Below are positions 52,689 through 61,003 of a stretch of DNA of 64,000 nucleotides, piece by piece. Within the stretch, counting starts at the first letter, position 1, and each line of letters starts with the position of its first letter. The position numbers and the translations under genes were made by a program. Source of the DNA: Pseudomonadota bacterium (lineage in GTDB: Bacteria > Bdellovibrionota > Bacteriovoracia > Bacteriovoracales > Bacteriovoracaceae); NCBI GenBank assembly GCA_027487515.1, contig JAIYDL010000015.1:62001-126000 (forward strand), given 5' to 3'. Under the pieces are notes generated by a model. That model saw only the letters and a list, made by a program, of their open reading frames with translations. It was not told the origin of the DNA and made no database searches.

Positions 52689-52715
52689 TTAAGAAATCCA
52701 GTGATTCGCCGATAA
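52689..52715 (+). promoter_or_regulatory. Sigma-28 (FliA)-like promoter of the first zincin paralogue
   Basis: TTAA (52689-52692), 15-bp spacer, then GCCGATAA (52708-52715), an exact FliA -10 octamer. The -35 fits TAAA only partly. The start codon is 12 nt past the -10, so the leader would be only about 5 nt, and no Shine-Dalgarno is present. The downstream paralogue has the same arrangement. Confidence 0.6.
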
Positions 52716-52727
52716 GTCCGTTCAAGT

Positions 52728-54017
52728 ATGAAAAACACCACCATCAACACTCTAGTCTTAACTATTACTCTAACCACCGCGGCCCAGGCCCTTCCTCCCC
52801 AAGACGGAGAACAGGCATTCCCGGTTCCCCCGTCATCGAGTTCCGTGATAACGCGTGAACCACTCCCCCCCGCTCTGCCCTATCAAGAACCGCGACAACC
52901 AGAGGCCCCGCGACGTGGACTCTTAGAGATGCTTTCCTCTTTCTTCGGGTCAGGGAGCTCGTCTAGTCCGGCGCCCATAGCGACTCCGGCCGTCGATGAA
53001 GAGTGCGCCCCGGATGCTCCGCTGCAATGTCGGGAGCCGGTGACGGCGGTTTGCAACATTCGAAAACCTGAAGATCGAATTCCGCGAATGGAGACCGCCA
53101 TCAACCGGAGATTCTTTCCTCGCCAGCACCGCAACCAACGAGATCGCTTGAACGCCTTCATCGGCGCCTCTCGAGAAGCCGAAAGACAAGTGTTCGCACA
53201 GAGTCCCGTGACGACTTCAGACATCGAAGGTCTCTTCAATAACGTCAGAGATAGCCTCCGCGGTCTCATCGCGGAGAATCCAAACATTCCTGCGAACCAA
53301 AGACAGGCCATGTACCAGCACCTCGGCGCCGTCCGGTTCTACACCTCGGGCTCCGAATACCTTGCTGCCGAGATCGCTGAGCGAAGGAACACCAACGCCA
53401 GTGCCACTGAGGAGCAGCACCTTCAGACTACGGTGAACGGCTACGAAGCTGCGTGCGGCAAAGGCCTCGGCACGCAGGCACTGAACCGCGGTAACAAAAT
53501 CCACCTCTGTCCTGGAATGATTCAGTCTCTCCTGGATCGGCGGGCGTCTCGCGAAGAGGTCATGAACGCGTTAGCGTTCACCCTCGGTAACGAGCTCTCC
53601 CAGAGCATCGGACCTGGAACCTTCCCGCAGCTCTACCAGCAGATGGGTGAGTGTTACAACCAACTCAATAATGACCCGAGGTACTGGGCCGGAACTCCGC
53701 AAGTCCAAACTGAGGACGCCCAAGGTGGCCATCGCTACATCGACTCGGGTCGCGGGGCAGAGACTGCTGCTGATTACTGGGGTACGCAGATCCTTGCCAA
53801 GCGCATCGCTGACCAAGGGGTCACTGGAGAGATGGCCGTCCGAGCGATTGCTCATGCGACGGACGGGTTCTGTAACAATTCCCAAAACCCGCAGAACGCA
53901 CCAGGGAATGATCGGATCCGGTTGACTGTTGTGAGACACCCGACCATCCGTGAAGCGATTGGCTGTGGGAACCAGCCCGCGAGGACCTCGTGTTCTATGG
54001 CCGGAGCTCACCGCTAG
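52728..54017 (+). CDS. Secreted zincin-like protein with lost zinc-binding histidines (pseudoenzyme)
   Basis: A 429-residue exported protein (signal peptide about 1-20, ending AAQA) homologous over most of its length to the next gene. A Pro-rich linker precedes a Cys-containing domain (CAPDAPLQCREPVTAVC). Where the paralogue has HELSH, this protein has N288-E-L-S-Q292, so both zinc-binding His are lost. The downstream E345-x3-D349 (ETAAD), equivalent to a gluzincin third ligand, is kept, as are flanking residues and the C-terminal QPARTSCSMAGAHR. It is expected to be proteolytically inactive, perhaps a decoy, chaperone or inhibitor of its twin. Confidence 0.75.
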   Translation: MKNTTINTLVLTITLTTAAQALPPQDGEQAFPVPPSSSSVITREPLPPALPYQEPRQPEAPRRGLLEMLSSFFGSGSSSSPAPIATPAVDEECAPDAPLQCREPVTAVCNIRKPEDRIPRMETAINRRFFPRQHRNQRDRLNAFIGASREAERQVFAQSPVTTSDIEGLFNNVRDSLRGLIAENPNIPANQRQAMYQHLGAVRFYTSGSEYLAAEIAERRNTNASATEEQHLQTTVNGYEAACGKGLGTQALNRGNKIHLCPGMIQSLLDRRASREEVMNALAFTLGNELSQSIGPGTFPQLYQQMGECYNQLNNDPRYWAGTPQVQTEDAQGGHRYIDSGRGAETAADYWGTQILAKRIADQGVTGEMAVRAIAHATDGFCNNSQNPQNAPGNDRIRLTVVRHPTIREAIGCGNQPARTSCSMAGAHR

Positions 54018-54039
54018 AAATATTTACGATGTTCAATCT

Positions 54040-54076
54040 GCCGCTAGACCCTGGGTCAACCGGGACTAGCGGCTTT
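54040..54076 (+). terminator. Terminator-like hairpin between the zincin paralogues
   Basis: GCCGCTAG (54040-54047) pairs with CTAGCGGC (54066-54073), with an inner CCC/GGG extension, followed by TTT. It separates the two paralogous units, supporting independent transcription. Confidence 0.6.
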
Positions 54077-54129
54077 AGTCATTGAATCTAAAAATCATGG
54101 TTACTCTTGAAACCAATTCGTTCGTCCTC

Positions 54130-54156
54130 TCAAGAGAATCAGTGATCCGCCGATGA
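54130..54156 (+). promoter_or_regulatory. Sigma-28-like promoter of the second zincin paralogue
   Basis: TCAA (54130-54133), 15-bp spacer, GCCGATGA (54149-54156). The -10 has one mismatch to the FliA octamer, and the spacing and position (12 nt to ATG 54169) are identical to the upstream copy. The 38 bp before each start are clearly homologous. Confidence 0.5.
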
Positions 54157-54168
54157 GTCTGTTCAAGT

Positions 54169-55392
54169 ATGCATATCACGACAACTAGGGCCCTCATTCT
54201 AGCCACTGTACTAACCTCGGGTGCCCTCGCCATCCCGCCATCTGTAGAAGCCCAACCTACTGAACAGACACAGAGTCGGTCTCCATTTGCTTTCATAAGA
54301 GAAGGCTTATCTTCAATCTTCGGCTCAGGCAGCTCGGCGAGTCCGAGTCCGTTGACGACCCCGATCGTTGATGAGGAGTGCAGCGCGGACGCTCCTTTAC
54401 AATGCCGAGAGCCGGTGACAGCGGTTTGCAACATCCAAAAACCTGAGAACCGAATTCCTCAGATAGATGCAGCGATCAAGCGCAGATTTTTCCCCAGAGA
54501 ACATCGAACACCACAGGCCAGACTCAACGCTTACATTGGCGCCGCCAGAGAAGCCGAAAATCAGGTTTATTCCCAAAGTCCAGTGACTCGCGACGACGTG
54601 CAGGGCCTCTTCGATAATCTCAGAACGAACCTCCGGGGACTCATCGCACAAAACCCGAACATTCCGCAGAACCAGCGTCAGAGGATGTACGACCAGTTAG
54701 GAGCAGTCCAATTCTACGTTTCCGGCCCAGAATACATGGCCTCTGAGTTGGCCCGACGCAGGACCGAAAACCCAACAAGTCCGGACAACGAGCAAATTGA
54801 GAACACGACGAACGGTTACTCCGGATTCTGTGAGCAAGGCATGGGGATCAATGCACTCAATCGGGGGAATAAGATTCACCTCTGCCCAGGGATGATTCAG
54901 TCCCTCATTGACCGACGCTCCACCAGAGAAGAGATGATGAACGCTTTGGCGTTCACCATTGGTCATGAGCTGTCTCACAGCATTGGACCGAACAATTTTC
55001 CGGACCTCTATAAGACGATGGGTGAATGCTACGGCCGTCTTAACAATGACCCACACTACTGGAATGGACGGCCCCGCATTGATACGCCAGATGCCCAGAG
55101 CGGTCATAACCACAACCACCATAGTAGGGCCGAAGAAATTGTGGCCGATTACTGGGGGACTCAGTTACTGGCCCAGCGCATGGCCAGTCAAGGTGTCACT
55201 GGGGAAAGCGCCCTCCGAACGATCGCGCACGCGACAGATGACTTTTGCAACAACGATCATGGTCCCGGGTATGCCACTGGAAACGATCGGATCGGCCAGA
55301 CAGTGGTCCGGAACCCAACAATCCGTGAGGCCCTCGGGTGTGGTTCTCAACCGGCACGAACCTCGTGTTCCATGGCCGGTGCGCACAGGTAG
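54169..55392 (+). CDS. Secreted gluzincin-like metalloprotease
   Basis: A 407-residue exported protein (signal peptide about 1-20, ending GALA). The zinc site is H266-E-L-S-H270 in IGHELSHSIGP, with E323-x3-D327 (EIVAD) 53 residues later, the ExxxD layout of gluzincins such as M48. A Cys cluster (CSADAPLQCREPVTAVC) and further Cys toward the C-terminus (GFCEQG, DDFCNN, GCGSQPARTSCS) suggest disulfides. It is the active-site-intact twin of the upstream gene. Secretion plus a sigma-28-like promoter suggest use by motile cells. No named peptidase family could be assigned with certainty. Confidence 0.78.
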   Translation: MHITTTRALILATVLTSGALAIPPSVEAQPTEQTQSRSPFAFIREGLSSIFGSGSSASPSPLTTPIVDEECSADAPLQCREPVTAVCNIQKPENRIPQIDAAIKRRFFPREHRTPQARLNAYIGAAREAENQVYSQSPVTRDDVQGLFDNLRTNLRGLIAQNPNIPQNQRQRMYDQLGAVQFYVSGPEYMASELARRRTENPTSPDNEQIENTTNGYSGFCEQGMGINALNRGNKIHLCPGMIQSLIDRRSTREEMMNALAFTIGHELSHSIGPNNFPDLYKTMGECYGRLNNDPHYWNGRPRIDTPDAQSGHNHNHHSRAEEIVADYWGTQLLAQRMASQGVTGESALRTIAHATDDFCNNDHGPGYATGNDRIGQTVVRNPTIREALGCGSQPARTSCSMAGAHR

Positions 55393-55408
55393 GCCCAGGG
55401 TCAGCACC

Positions 55409-56059
55409 TTAGTTTTGCTGAAACTCCATCAACCCCTCATCGCTTAAGACGAGGGCCCTTTGCTCTTTTTCTAATTTCACGTCCTGCCCTCCGGTCAATG
55501 CACTGAAGGCCGGGAGGTGGCAGAAAGAGTTCCCGATGATGAAAGCGGGTAACCGGAGGGTATCGAAACCGGACTTCAGCCGGAGCATCGGATGGAGGTG
55601 CCCCGCGAAGGTGAACGCGTGCTGCCCATCGAGTGGGTCGTGGGTAAAGTAGAACCCGTCGAGTGTAAACTCTGGCTCCTCCACCACACCCCAGCTAGGT
55701 GGAAAGCGGGTGTAGCGGTCATGGTTCCCGGTGACGAGGAGAAGTTCGCAAGGAAGAGCGTCACGGAACGCGGCCACTCGCTCAACCACGCCTCGGCTGA
55801 GGGCGGTTTCATGGTGGACGAGGTCTCCGAGGACTAGGAGTGTCTGGACCTCGTAATCCGTGAGGAGTTCCCCCATGCGCCGCAGATCGGCCGCGAAGAT
55901 GTTATCCGACACGGCAATGCCGTGGTTCCGAAGGAATTGGGTCTTTCCCCAGTGGAGGTCTGCTGTGAGAAGTATCTTCCGCCGGGGCCAGTAGACGGCA
56001 CGCCGGGAGTCGAAGATGAAGGCTTCGCCGTTCAAACCGATGCTCAGACTTTTATCCAT
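55409..56059 (-). CDS. pdeM: Ligase-associated DNA-repair phosphoesterase PdeM
   Basis: A 216-residue metallophosphoesterase with the five motifs LLTADLHWGK, LVLGDLVHHE, LLVTGNHDR, FTHDPL and FAGHLHPML. This pattern and length match PdeM, which clusters with a DEXH helicase, an ATP-dependent ligase and an exonuclease-like protein in the ligase-associated DNA damage response set. Its start overlaps the helicase stop by 16 bp. The ligase and the exonuclease gene are not in this window. Confidence 0.88.
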   Translation of the reverse strand: MDKSLSIGLNGEAFIFDSRRAVYWPRRKILLTADLHWGKTQFLRNHGIAVSDNIFAADLRRMGELLTDYEVQTLLVLGDLVHHETALSRGVVERVAAFRDALPCELLLVTGNHDRYTRFPPSWGVVEEPEFTLDGFYFTHDPLDGQHAFTFAGHLHPMLRLKSGFDTLRLPAFIIGNSFCHLPAFSALTGGQDVKLEKEQRALVLSDEGLMEFQQN

Positions 56060-58509
56060 GCGTCCTTCATGCGCCGGAGGCGCTCCTGCAGTGTCTCTGA
56101 AGAGACGAGGGACCCGATGCGCTCTACGATGAGCGGAAACGCAAGGGGGGACGGCCGGGGCGTTTGACCGTGGACAAACGGAATCTCTGACAACTTCCGA
56201 AGCACCGCCAACAGCCGAGTCTCCTGGAACTGGAAAAAGCGGACCTCGTCGAAGGACTGGTTGTAGAGGGGCTGCCCCGGCTCATGCGTGCGAAAGACGT
56301 CGAAGAGGAGACTCGCGCTCATTTGAAGGTTCTTCATCGTCCGGCGCTCCCCGGGCCTTCTCTGGTGAATAAGACCAGCAACCTGAGCGATGTCCCGGAA
56401 CTGCTTCTTCGCGAGTTGGGTCAGGTTGAGACTCCGCTGGATATCATCCGTGAGGTTCTCCACCGAAAGGAAGCTTTTTAGGTCAGCGGCCGCGAACTCG
56501 TAGTCCTTCGGTGCAAGAATCTCGAGGCCATACTCCGAAACGGAGAACGAAAAGGTCACGGGACTTCGGAGCGACATCCGGACGGCAAGGAGGGCCGCGA
56601 GCGCTTCGTGGACGAGACGGCCCTCGAACGGAAAGATGAACAGGTGCCGCCCTTCCCGCGTGAGCGTCTCCTCGATCAAGAGGAAGTCACGGCCCGGGAG
56701 GCAAGAGATGCTCCGCTGAACCTCGATGATCGGGGCGAGGAACTCAATCAGGGGATGCTTGAGATCGCTCGTGGCGATGAGCTCGAAGACTTCCTTCAAG
56801 TGCGACGACAGGAGGGACGAGAGCGGAAGACGGCTCCCCCACCAGATGGGCACGGGTGCCGCTCCCAGAGGGGCCGACCGGACGAGGAGGGTCAGGTCTT
56901 TCACCATGACGTACTCGAGGACTTTTCCTCCGAAGACAAAGACGTCGCCCTTTTTGAGCTTACTCACGAACGACTCTTCGACCGTGCCGAGGCTCCCTCC
57001 GCGAAGATACCGGATACGCATCGACGGATCAGAGGTGATGGTTCCGACGTTCATGAGGTGCTGGTGGATCATCTTCTTATCGTGAACGAGGTAGCGGCCC
57101 GCGTACTCTTTGAGCCGGTGGTAGGCGGGGTAAGCCGCAAGGCTCTGTCCTCCGTGAGTCAAGAAGAGGAGGATTTCGTCGAACTTCTCTCGCGGGAGGT
57201 GCCGGAAGGCGAAGGTGCGCCGAACTTCTGAGAAGGCTTCTTCCGGGACGAACCCTCCCCCCGCCGCGAGGGTCATGAGGTGTTGCGTGAGGACGTCGAG
57301 AGAGAGCTCCGGTGGAACGATCTCTTCTTTGAGACCCCGGTCGATCGCGAGCTCCGTCGCGAGGTACTCGAAGAGCTCGAGGGCATGGGTCGGGACGAAG
57401 AAAATCCGCGGAACTCCCGTGGGGGTGTGCCCGGATCGGCCCGCGCGCTGAACGAATCGGGAGATGCTCTTCGGAGAGCCGACCTGGTACACCCGTTCGA
57501 CCATCGGAAAGTCGACGCCGAGGTCTAGGCTTGAGGTGCAGAAAACGAGCTTCAGATCCCCGGCCTTGATCCCGGCCTCGACGGTCTCCCGGCGATCGCG
57601 GTCGATGGACGAGTGATGGATCGCCAGGAGGGGCGCCCACTCGGGTCTTCGCAGGAGGATCTCGTTATACCACCGCTCGCACTGGGAGCGGACGTTGGTG
57701 AAGAGTAAACAAGAGTGCTGAAGATCGACGTGGGCGATGACCTTGTCGATCATCGAAAGACCGAGGTGGCCCGACCAGGGGAATGAATCGACGGCGTCTG
57801 GCAAGAGGCACTGAATCTCGATCTCTTTTCCGACGGGTTCTGTGATGAGATCGAACTCCCCGAGGCTCCCCACGAGAGCGGCACCGGCCAGGTCGGGATT
57901 TCCGATCGTGGCCGAGAGGCCCCAGATGCGAAGCTCCGGGGCCAGCGTTTTCAAATGCTCGAGGCAGAGCTGAACCTGAACCCCACGCTTATTTCCGAGG
58001 AGTTCGTGCCATTCATCAACGACCACCAACCGGCACTTGACCAGCGCTCGACGGTATTCCTCCGTCGCCAGAAGAAGATTGAACGACTCCGGAGTCGTCA
58101 CGAGCACCGACGGTGGGTGCTTCTTCTGCCGGCCTCGCTGGGTCGATCCGGTGTCACCCGTGCGACCTTCGACGGTGTAGGGAAGCCCGAGCTCGAGGAG
58201 TGGGGCACTGATGGATCTTATGATATCCGCGCTCAGCGCTCGAAGAGGAGAGATGTAAAGAACATGGATCCCATCCGGAGAGGCTTCCTCTACGGCGAGC
58301 TCCGCCAGGGCGGCCAGGACTCCGGCGTAGGTCTTGCCGAAGCCCGTGGCCACGTGCACGAGCCCATTCCTGCCGGCGAGGTAGGACACCCACGCCTCTC
58401 GCTGAAATGGCTTCGGCTCCCACCCCTTGGTGGCGAACCAGTGCTCGACGAGGGCGAGGGCCGCGATCTGGTGCTCATGAATTAAGTCGCTCTTTTTCTC
58501 AATATCCAT
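56044..58509 (-). CDS. Ligase-associated DEXH-box helicase (Lhr-like)
   Basis: An 821-residue superfamily-2 helicase. Motif I is ATGFGKT, motif II VVDEWHE, motif III GLSATIGN, and motif VI is in RFVQRAGRSGH. The C-terminal 400 residues resemble the Lhr winged-helix and accessory domains. It pairs with PdeM in a two-gene overlapped unit, as in the ligase-associated repair cluster. The start at 58509 is divergent from a secreted zincin-like gene. Confidence 0.92.
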   Translation of the reverse strand: MDIEKKSDLIHEHQIAALALVEHWFATKGWEPKPFQREAWVSYLAGRNGLVHVATGFGKTYAGVLAALAELAVEEASPDGIHVLYISPLRALSADIIRSISAPLLELGLPYTVEGRTGDTGSTQRGRQKKHPPSVLVTTPESFNLLLATEEYRRALVKCRLVVVDEWHELLGNKRGVQVQLCLEHLKTLAPELRIWGLSATIGNPDLAGAALVGSLGEFDLITEPVGKEIEIQCLLPDAVDSFPWSGHLGLSMIDKVIAHVDLQHSCLLFTNVRSQCERWYNEILLRRPEWAPLLAIHHSSIDRDRRETVEAGIKAGDLKLVFCTSSLDLGVDFPMVERVYQVGSPKSISRFVQRAGRSGHTPTGVPRIFFVPTHALELFEYLATELAIDRGLKEEIVPPELSLDVLTQHLMTLAAGGGFVPEEAFSEVRRTFAFRHLPREKFDEILLFLTHGGQSLAAYPAYHRLKEYAGRYLVHDKKMIHQHLMNVGTITSDPSMRIRYLRGGSLGTVEESFVSKLKKGDVFVFGGKVLEYVMVKDLTLLVRSAPLGAAPVPIWWGSRLPLSSLLSSHLKEVFELIATSDLKHPLIEFLAPIIEVQRSISCLPGRDFLLIEETLTREGRHLFIFPFEGRLVHEALAALLAVRMSLRSPVTFSFSVSEYGLEILAPKDYEFAAADLKSFLSVENLTDDIQRSLNLTQLAKKQFRDIAQVAGLIHQRRPGERRTMKNLQMSASLLFDVFRTHEPGQPLYNQSFDEVRFFQFQETRLLAVLRKLSEIPFVHGQTPRPSPLAFPLIVERIGSLVSSETLQERLRRMKDAWIKV

Positions 58510-58553
58510 ATACTAAAACCTAGCACTCAAATTTAAAATCAGAAGACTGATTC

Positions 58554-59219
58554 ATGAACCTCTTCATCGCCCTACTTCTCATCTGCATGACCGCGAAGGC
58601 CCAGACAGGCCAACAGTATCCTCGGTTGTTTTTCAAGTACAGCTGGCTCTTCGAAAACATCTGCTCGCCCTTGAGTCCCCCGCCCCGCATCTGGCGGCAG
58701 GAGGCGATCGCCAAGGAGCAGAAGTTTCAGGACCTCTGGGAGGCCGCGGCTCCGAAGCTTTTTAAAGGTCTCTTCGAGCGCTACCCGAACAGACCCTTCG
58801 AGCGCAAAGAGCTCACCGCCACACTCTCTGTCTGCCCCCGGCTCATCCCTGTCGGGGAGCCCTTAATCTTGAACGTGGTTCACTTCCTTGATTCCTATAC
58901 CACCGATGAGGGCGGTCGCAAACGGCCTCCGGAAGCGTTCACCTGGATGGTCTTCCATGAACTCATGCATACCTGGCTCCGGCGCTACCTTAAATCCTCA
59001 GAACTCGTCAACGGCAAGTACGCCGCCGAATCCGATGTGGTGAAAGACCACCTCCACCTCATGGCCCTAGAGATCGTGCTCTTCGAGGAGGCGGGCCTTA
59101 AAGATCAACAGAAGTGGATCGAAGCTTTCTATCCGATCGCTGGAGGCGGCAACTACCACCGCGCCTGGGACCTCGTCCGGAAGATCGGACCCAAAAAAAT
59201 TCTTCGAGAGCTCGATTAA
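58554..59219 (+). CDS. Secreted HExxH zincin-like protein
   Basis: A 221-residue exported protein with a signal peptide (MNLFIALLLICMTAKA). H135-E-L-M-H139 in WMVFHELMHTWLRRY is a zincin motif in a helix. A third ligand candidate is E173 or E178 in LALEIVLFEEAG. No family is recognised. The gene converges with mutY, overlapping by 4 bp. A protease role is probable but unproven. Confidence 0.65.
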   Translation: MNLFIALLLICMTAKAQTGQQYPRLFFKYSWLFENICSPLSPPPRIWRQEAIAKEQKFQDLWEAAAPKLFKGLFERYPNRPFERKELTATLSVCPRLIPVGEPLILNVVHFLDSYTTDEGGRKRPPEAFTWMVFHELMHTWLRRYLKSSELVNGKYAAESDVVKDHLHLMALEIVLFEEAGLKDQQKWIEAFYPIAGGGNYHRAWDLVRKIGPKKILRELD

Positions 59220-60277
59220 TCCATCGGAAGCAGGGGTTCGCTTTTCGCGAGTTTACCCAGGGCCTTCAGCGTCGCCGTGGAGAAGTTTGAATCCTCCGCT
59301 TGAACCGATCGCCACTCGGAGGCGGCCGGGAAAGGAAGCTTCTTGAACTCCCCTTCATCTAGCACGAGGACACTATTTTTTATCTTGTACTTCGTGATGC
59401 CGGTGTTGAATGAGAATCCTGGGCTTAGGTCCGTCGTAAGTCGGGGGTACTGACTCAGCTGCGGATCCGTCGAAGAGAGGATAAACGTGGGAACTTCGTA
59501 CTGCCCGGCCAGCCACTCGTCGCTGCCTTTCCGGTAAACGAGTATAGAATCGTTCTTCTGCACGATGACTCGCAAGAGGTGGAGCTCGTGGGCGACCGGA
59601 GCCGCGGACCCCGCCGGCTTGGACTTAGGCCAGTTGAGTGGGTCCCCGCTCTCGAAGGCTTGGCACTCAACCTTAAGCGGGCACAACTCACAGCTGGCCT
59701 TCCGAGCTTGGCAGAAGGTGCGGCCCAGGTCCATCAGGGCTTCATTCAGCGCCCGGTAAGACAGATCGGTGACAAAGATCTGCCCGGCCTCGAAGCGACG
59801 CTGGATTTCGGTTTGAAGCTTAGGCCCCTTCTCAAAGGGGAGCCGGTAGAGACGCGCGATCACCCGCTCGAGGTTCGCATCCACCGCCAGTGCCGGAAGA
59901 TCCATCCCAATTCCAATGAGGGCGCTGGCGGTATAGGGACCGATCCCGGGAATCTCCATCAGGGCAGCGCGGTTGTCCGGAAAGACCCCACCGTGGTCCC
60001 GGTAGATGGCCTCAGCAATCTTCTTTAAGCTTCGAGCACGCCGGTAATAGCCGAGCCCCTTCCAGGCGACGGTGAGTTCTTCCTCCGACGCCTGCGCGAG
60101 ACTTGGGAGATCAGGGAAGCGGGCCAGGAAGCGCTCGAAGTGATTCCTGACCGTAGTCACGGTCGTCTGCTGGAGCATGATCTCTGAAACCAGAGTCCGA
60201 TAAAGAGACCGGTTGCGGCGCCAAGGAAGGTCGGAGTACTGATTCTCTGACCAGGTTAAGAGGGCTGTGAGCTTCAT
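59216..60277 (-). CDS. mutY: A/G-specific adenine glycosylase
   Basis: A 353-residue base-excision enzyme that removes adenine mispaired with 8-oxoG or G. The catalytic Glu is in SEIMLQQTTV, and the HhH-GPD motif is EIPGIGPYTASAL with the catalytic Asp in AVDANLERV. The iron-sulfur loop is C-x6-C-x2-C-x5-C (CQARKASCELCPLKVEC). A C-terminal NUDIX-like 8-oxoG recognition domain follows. The start MKLTALLTWSENQYSDLPWR fits the family. Confidence 0.95.
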   Translation of the reverse strand: MKLTALLTWSENQYSDLPWRRNRSLYRTLVSEIMLQQTTVTTVRNHFERFLARFPDLPSLAQASEEELTVAWKGLGYYRRARSLKKIAEAIYRDHGGVFPDNRAALMEIPGIGPYTASALIGIGMDLPALAVDANLERVIARLYRLPFEKGPKLQTEIQRRFEAGQIFVTDLSYRALNEALMDLGRTFCQARKASCELCPLKVECQAFESGDPLNWPKSKPAGSAAPVAHELHLLRVIVQKNDSILVYRKGSDEWLAGQYEVPTFILSSTDPQLSQYPRLTTDLSPGFSFNTGITKYKIKNSVLVLDEGEFKKLPFPAASEWRSVQAEDSNFSTATLKALGKLAKSEPLLPMD

Positions 60278-60352
60278 GGCGGGATCATCTTGAGAAATCT
60301 ACTCTTTGGCAAGGTCCGTCAAGAAGTTGTCCGAGAGTCCGAACAGGGAGCG

Positions 60353-61003
60353 ATGCGAATCGAATCGAACACGCGCAAGAACATCTTCCTGGGGATCGGA
60401 GTTTTCCTCTTTGGCGCACTCATGCTGTCGCTTACCCGCGGGAGGACTGACCATTCTCGGGATCACCAGTTGCTGCACATCATCGGTCTGTTGTTTCTGT
60501 TTGTGGGAACGGCGGTCATCGTCCTTCACGAGCGAGTGTTGATCCTCGTCTCCCCTCATCGGAAGACCCTTACGATGCGGAAAAGCTCCCTCCGAGGACG
60601 GGAGCTGCGGATCATACCGTTCGCTTCGATTCAATCCGTGGACGTTATCACCCTCGGTCAAACACACAAGGGGACTCGCTCCTATCACTTGAATCTTACT
60701 CTCAAGACCGGAGAGAAGATTCGCACGGGCCGCAGTTCCCGTGTCGGAGACGAAATCCACGGCATCGCGCGGGAGCTTTCCGACCTCGTGGGCCTCGAAC
60801 CGAACGACACCCTCCGGGCGCCGTCAACCGAGCTCGCACCATTCCTGTTCGCTCTTCTCGGAGCTGTGCTGGTCTACGGAATCTGGTACCGGCTCAGTGT
60901 GGGTCCCTGGTGCCGGGCCATGTGGTTCGGCACTGCACCACCGGTCATCATGCTGCTCGCGTTCATGGCGATCATTCTCGGTTTTCCGAAGCGAAGGACC
61001 TAG
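60353..61003 (+). CDS. Membrane protein with PH-like domain
   Basis: A 216-residue protein with two N-terminal TM helices (about 10-30 and 42-60), a soluble segment (about 65-145) of beta-strands resembling bacterial PH domains (LTMRKSSLRGRELRIIPFASIQSVDVI, YHLNLTLKTGEKIRTG), and two C-terminal TM helices. The function of such proteins is unknown. The start at ATG 60353 (MRIESNTRKN) is tentative; the frame is open upstream to a TTG at 60290. It converges with the vWA gene with a 4-bp overlap. Confidence 0.6.
   Translation: MRIESNTRKNIFLGIGVFLFGALMLSLTRGRTDHSRDHQLLHIIGLLFLFVGTAVIVLHERVLILVSPHRKTLTMRKSSLRGRELRIIPFASIQSVDVITLGQTHKGTRSYHLNLTLKTGEKIRTGRSSRVGDEIHGIARELSDLVGLEPNDTLRAPSTELAPFLFALLGAVLVYGIWYRLSVGPWCRAMWFGTAPPVIMLLAFMAIILGFPKRRT

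Noticed and set aside
52321-52777. Minus-strand frames across 52.3-52.8 kb
   Set aside because: They lie on the opposite strand of rnpB and the following promoter region.
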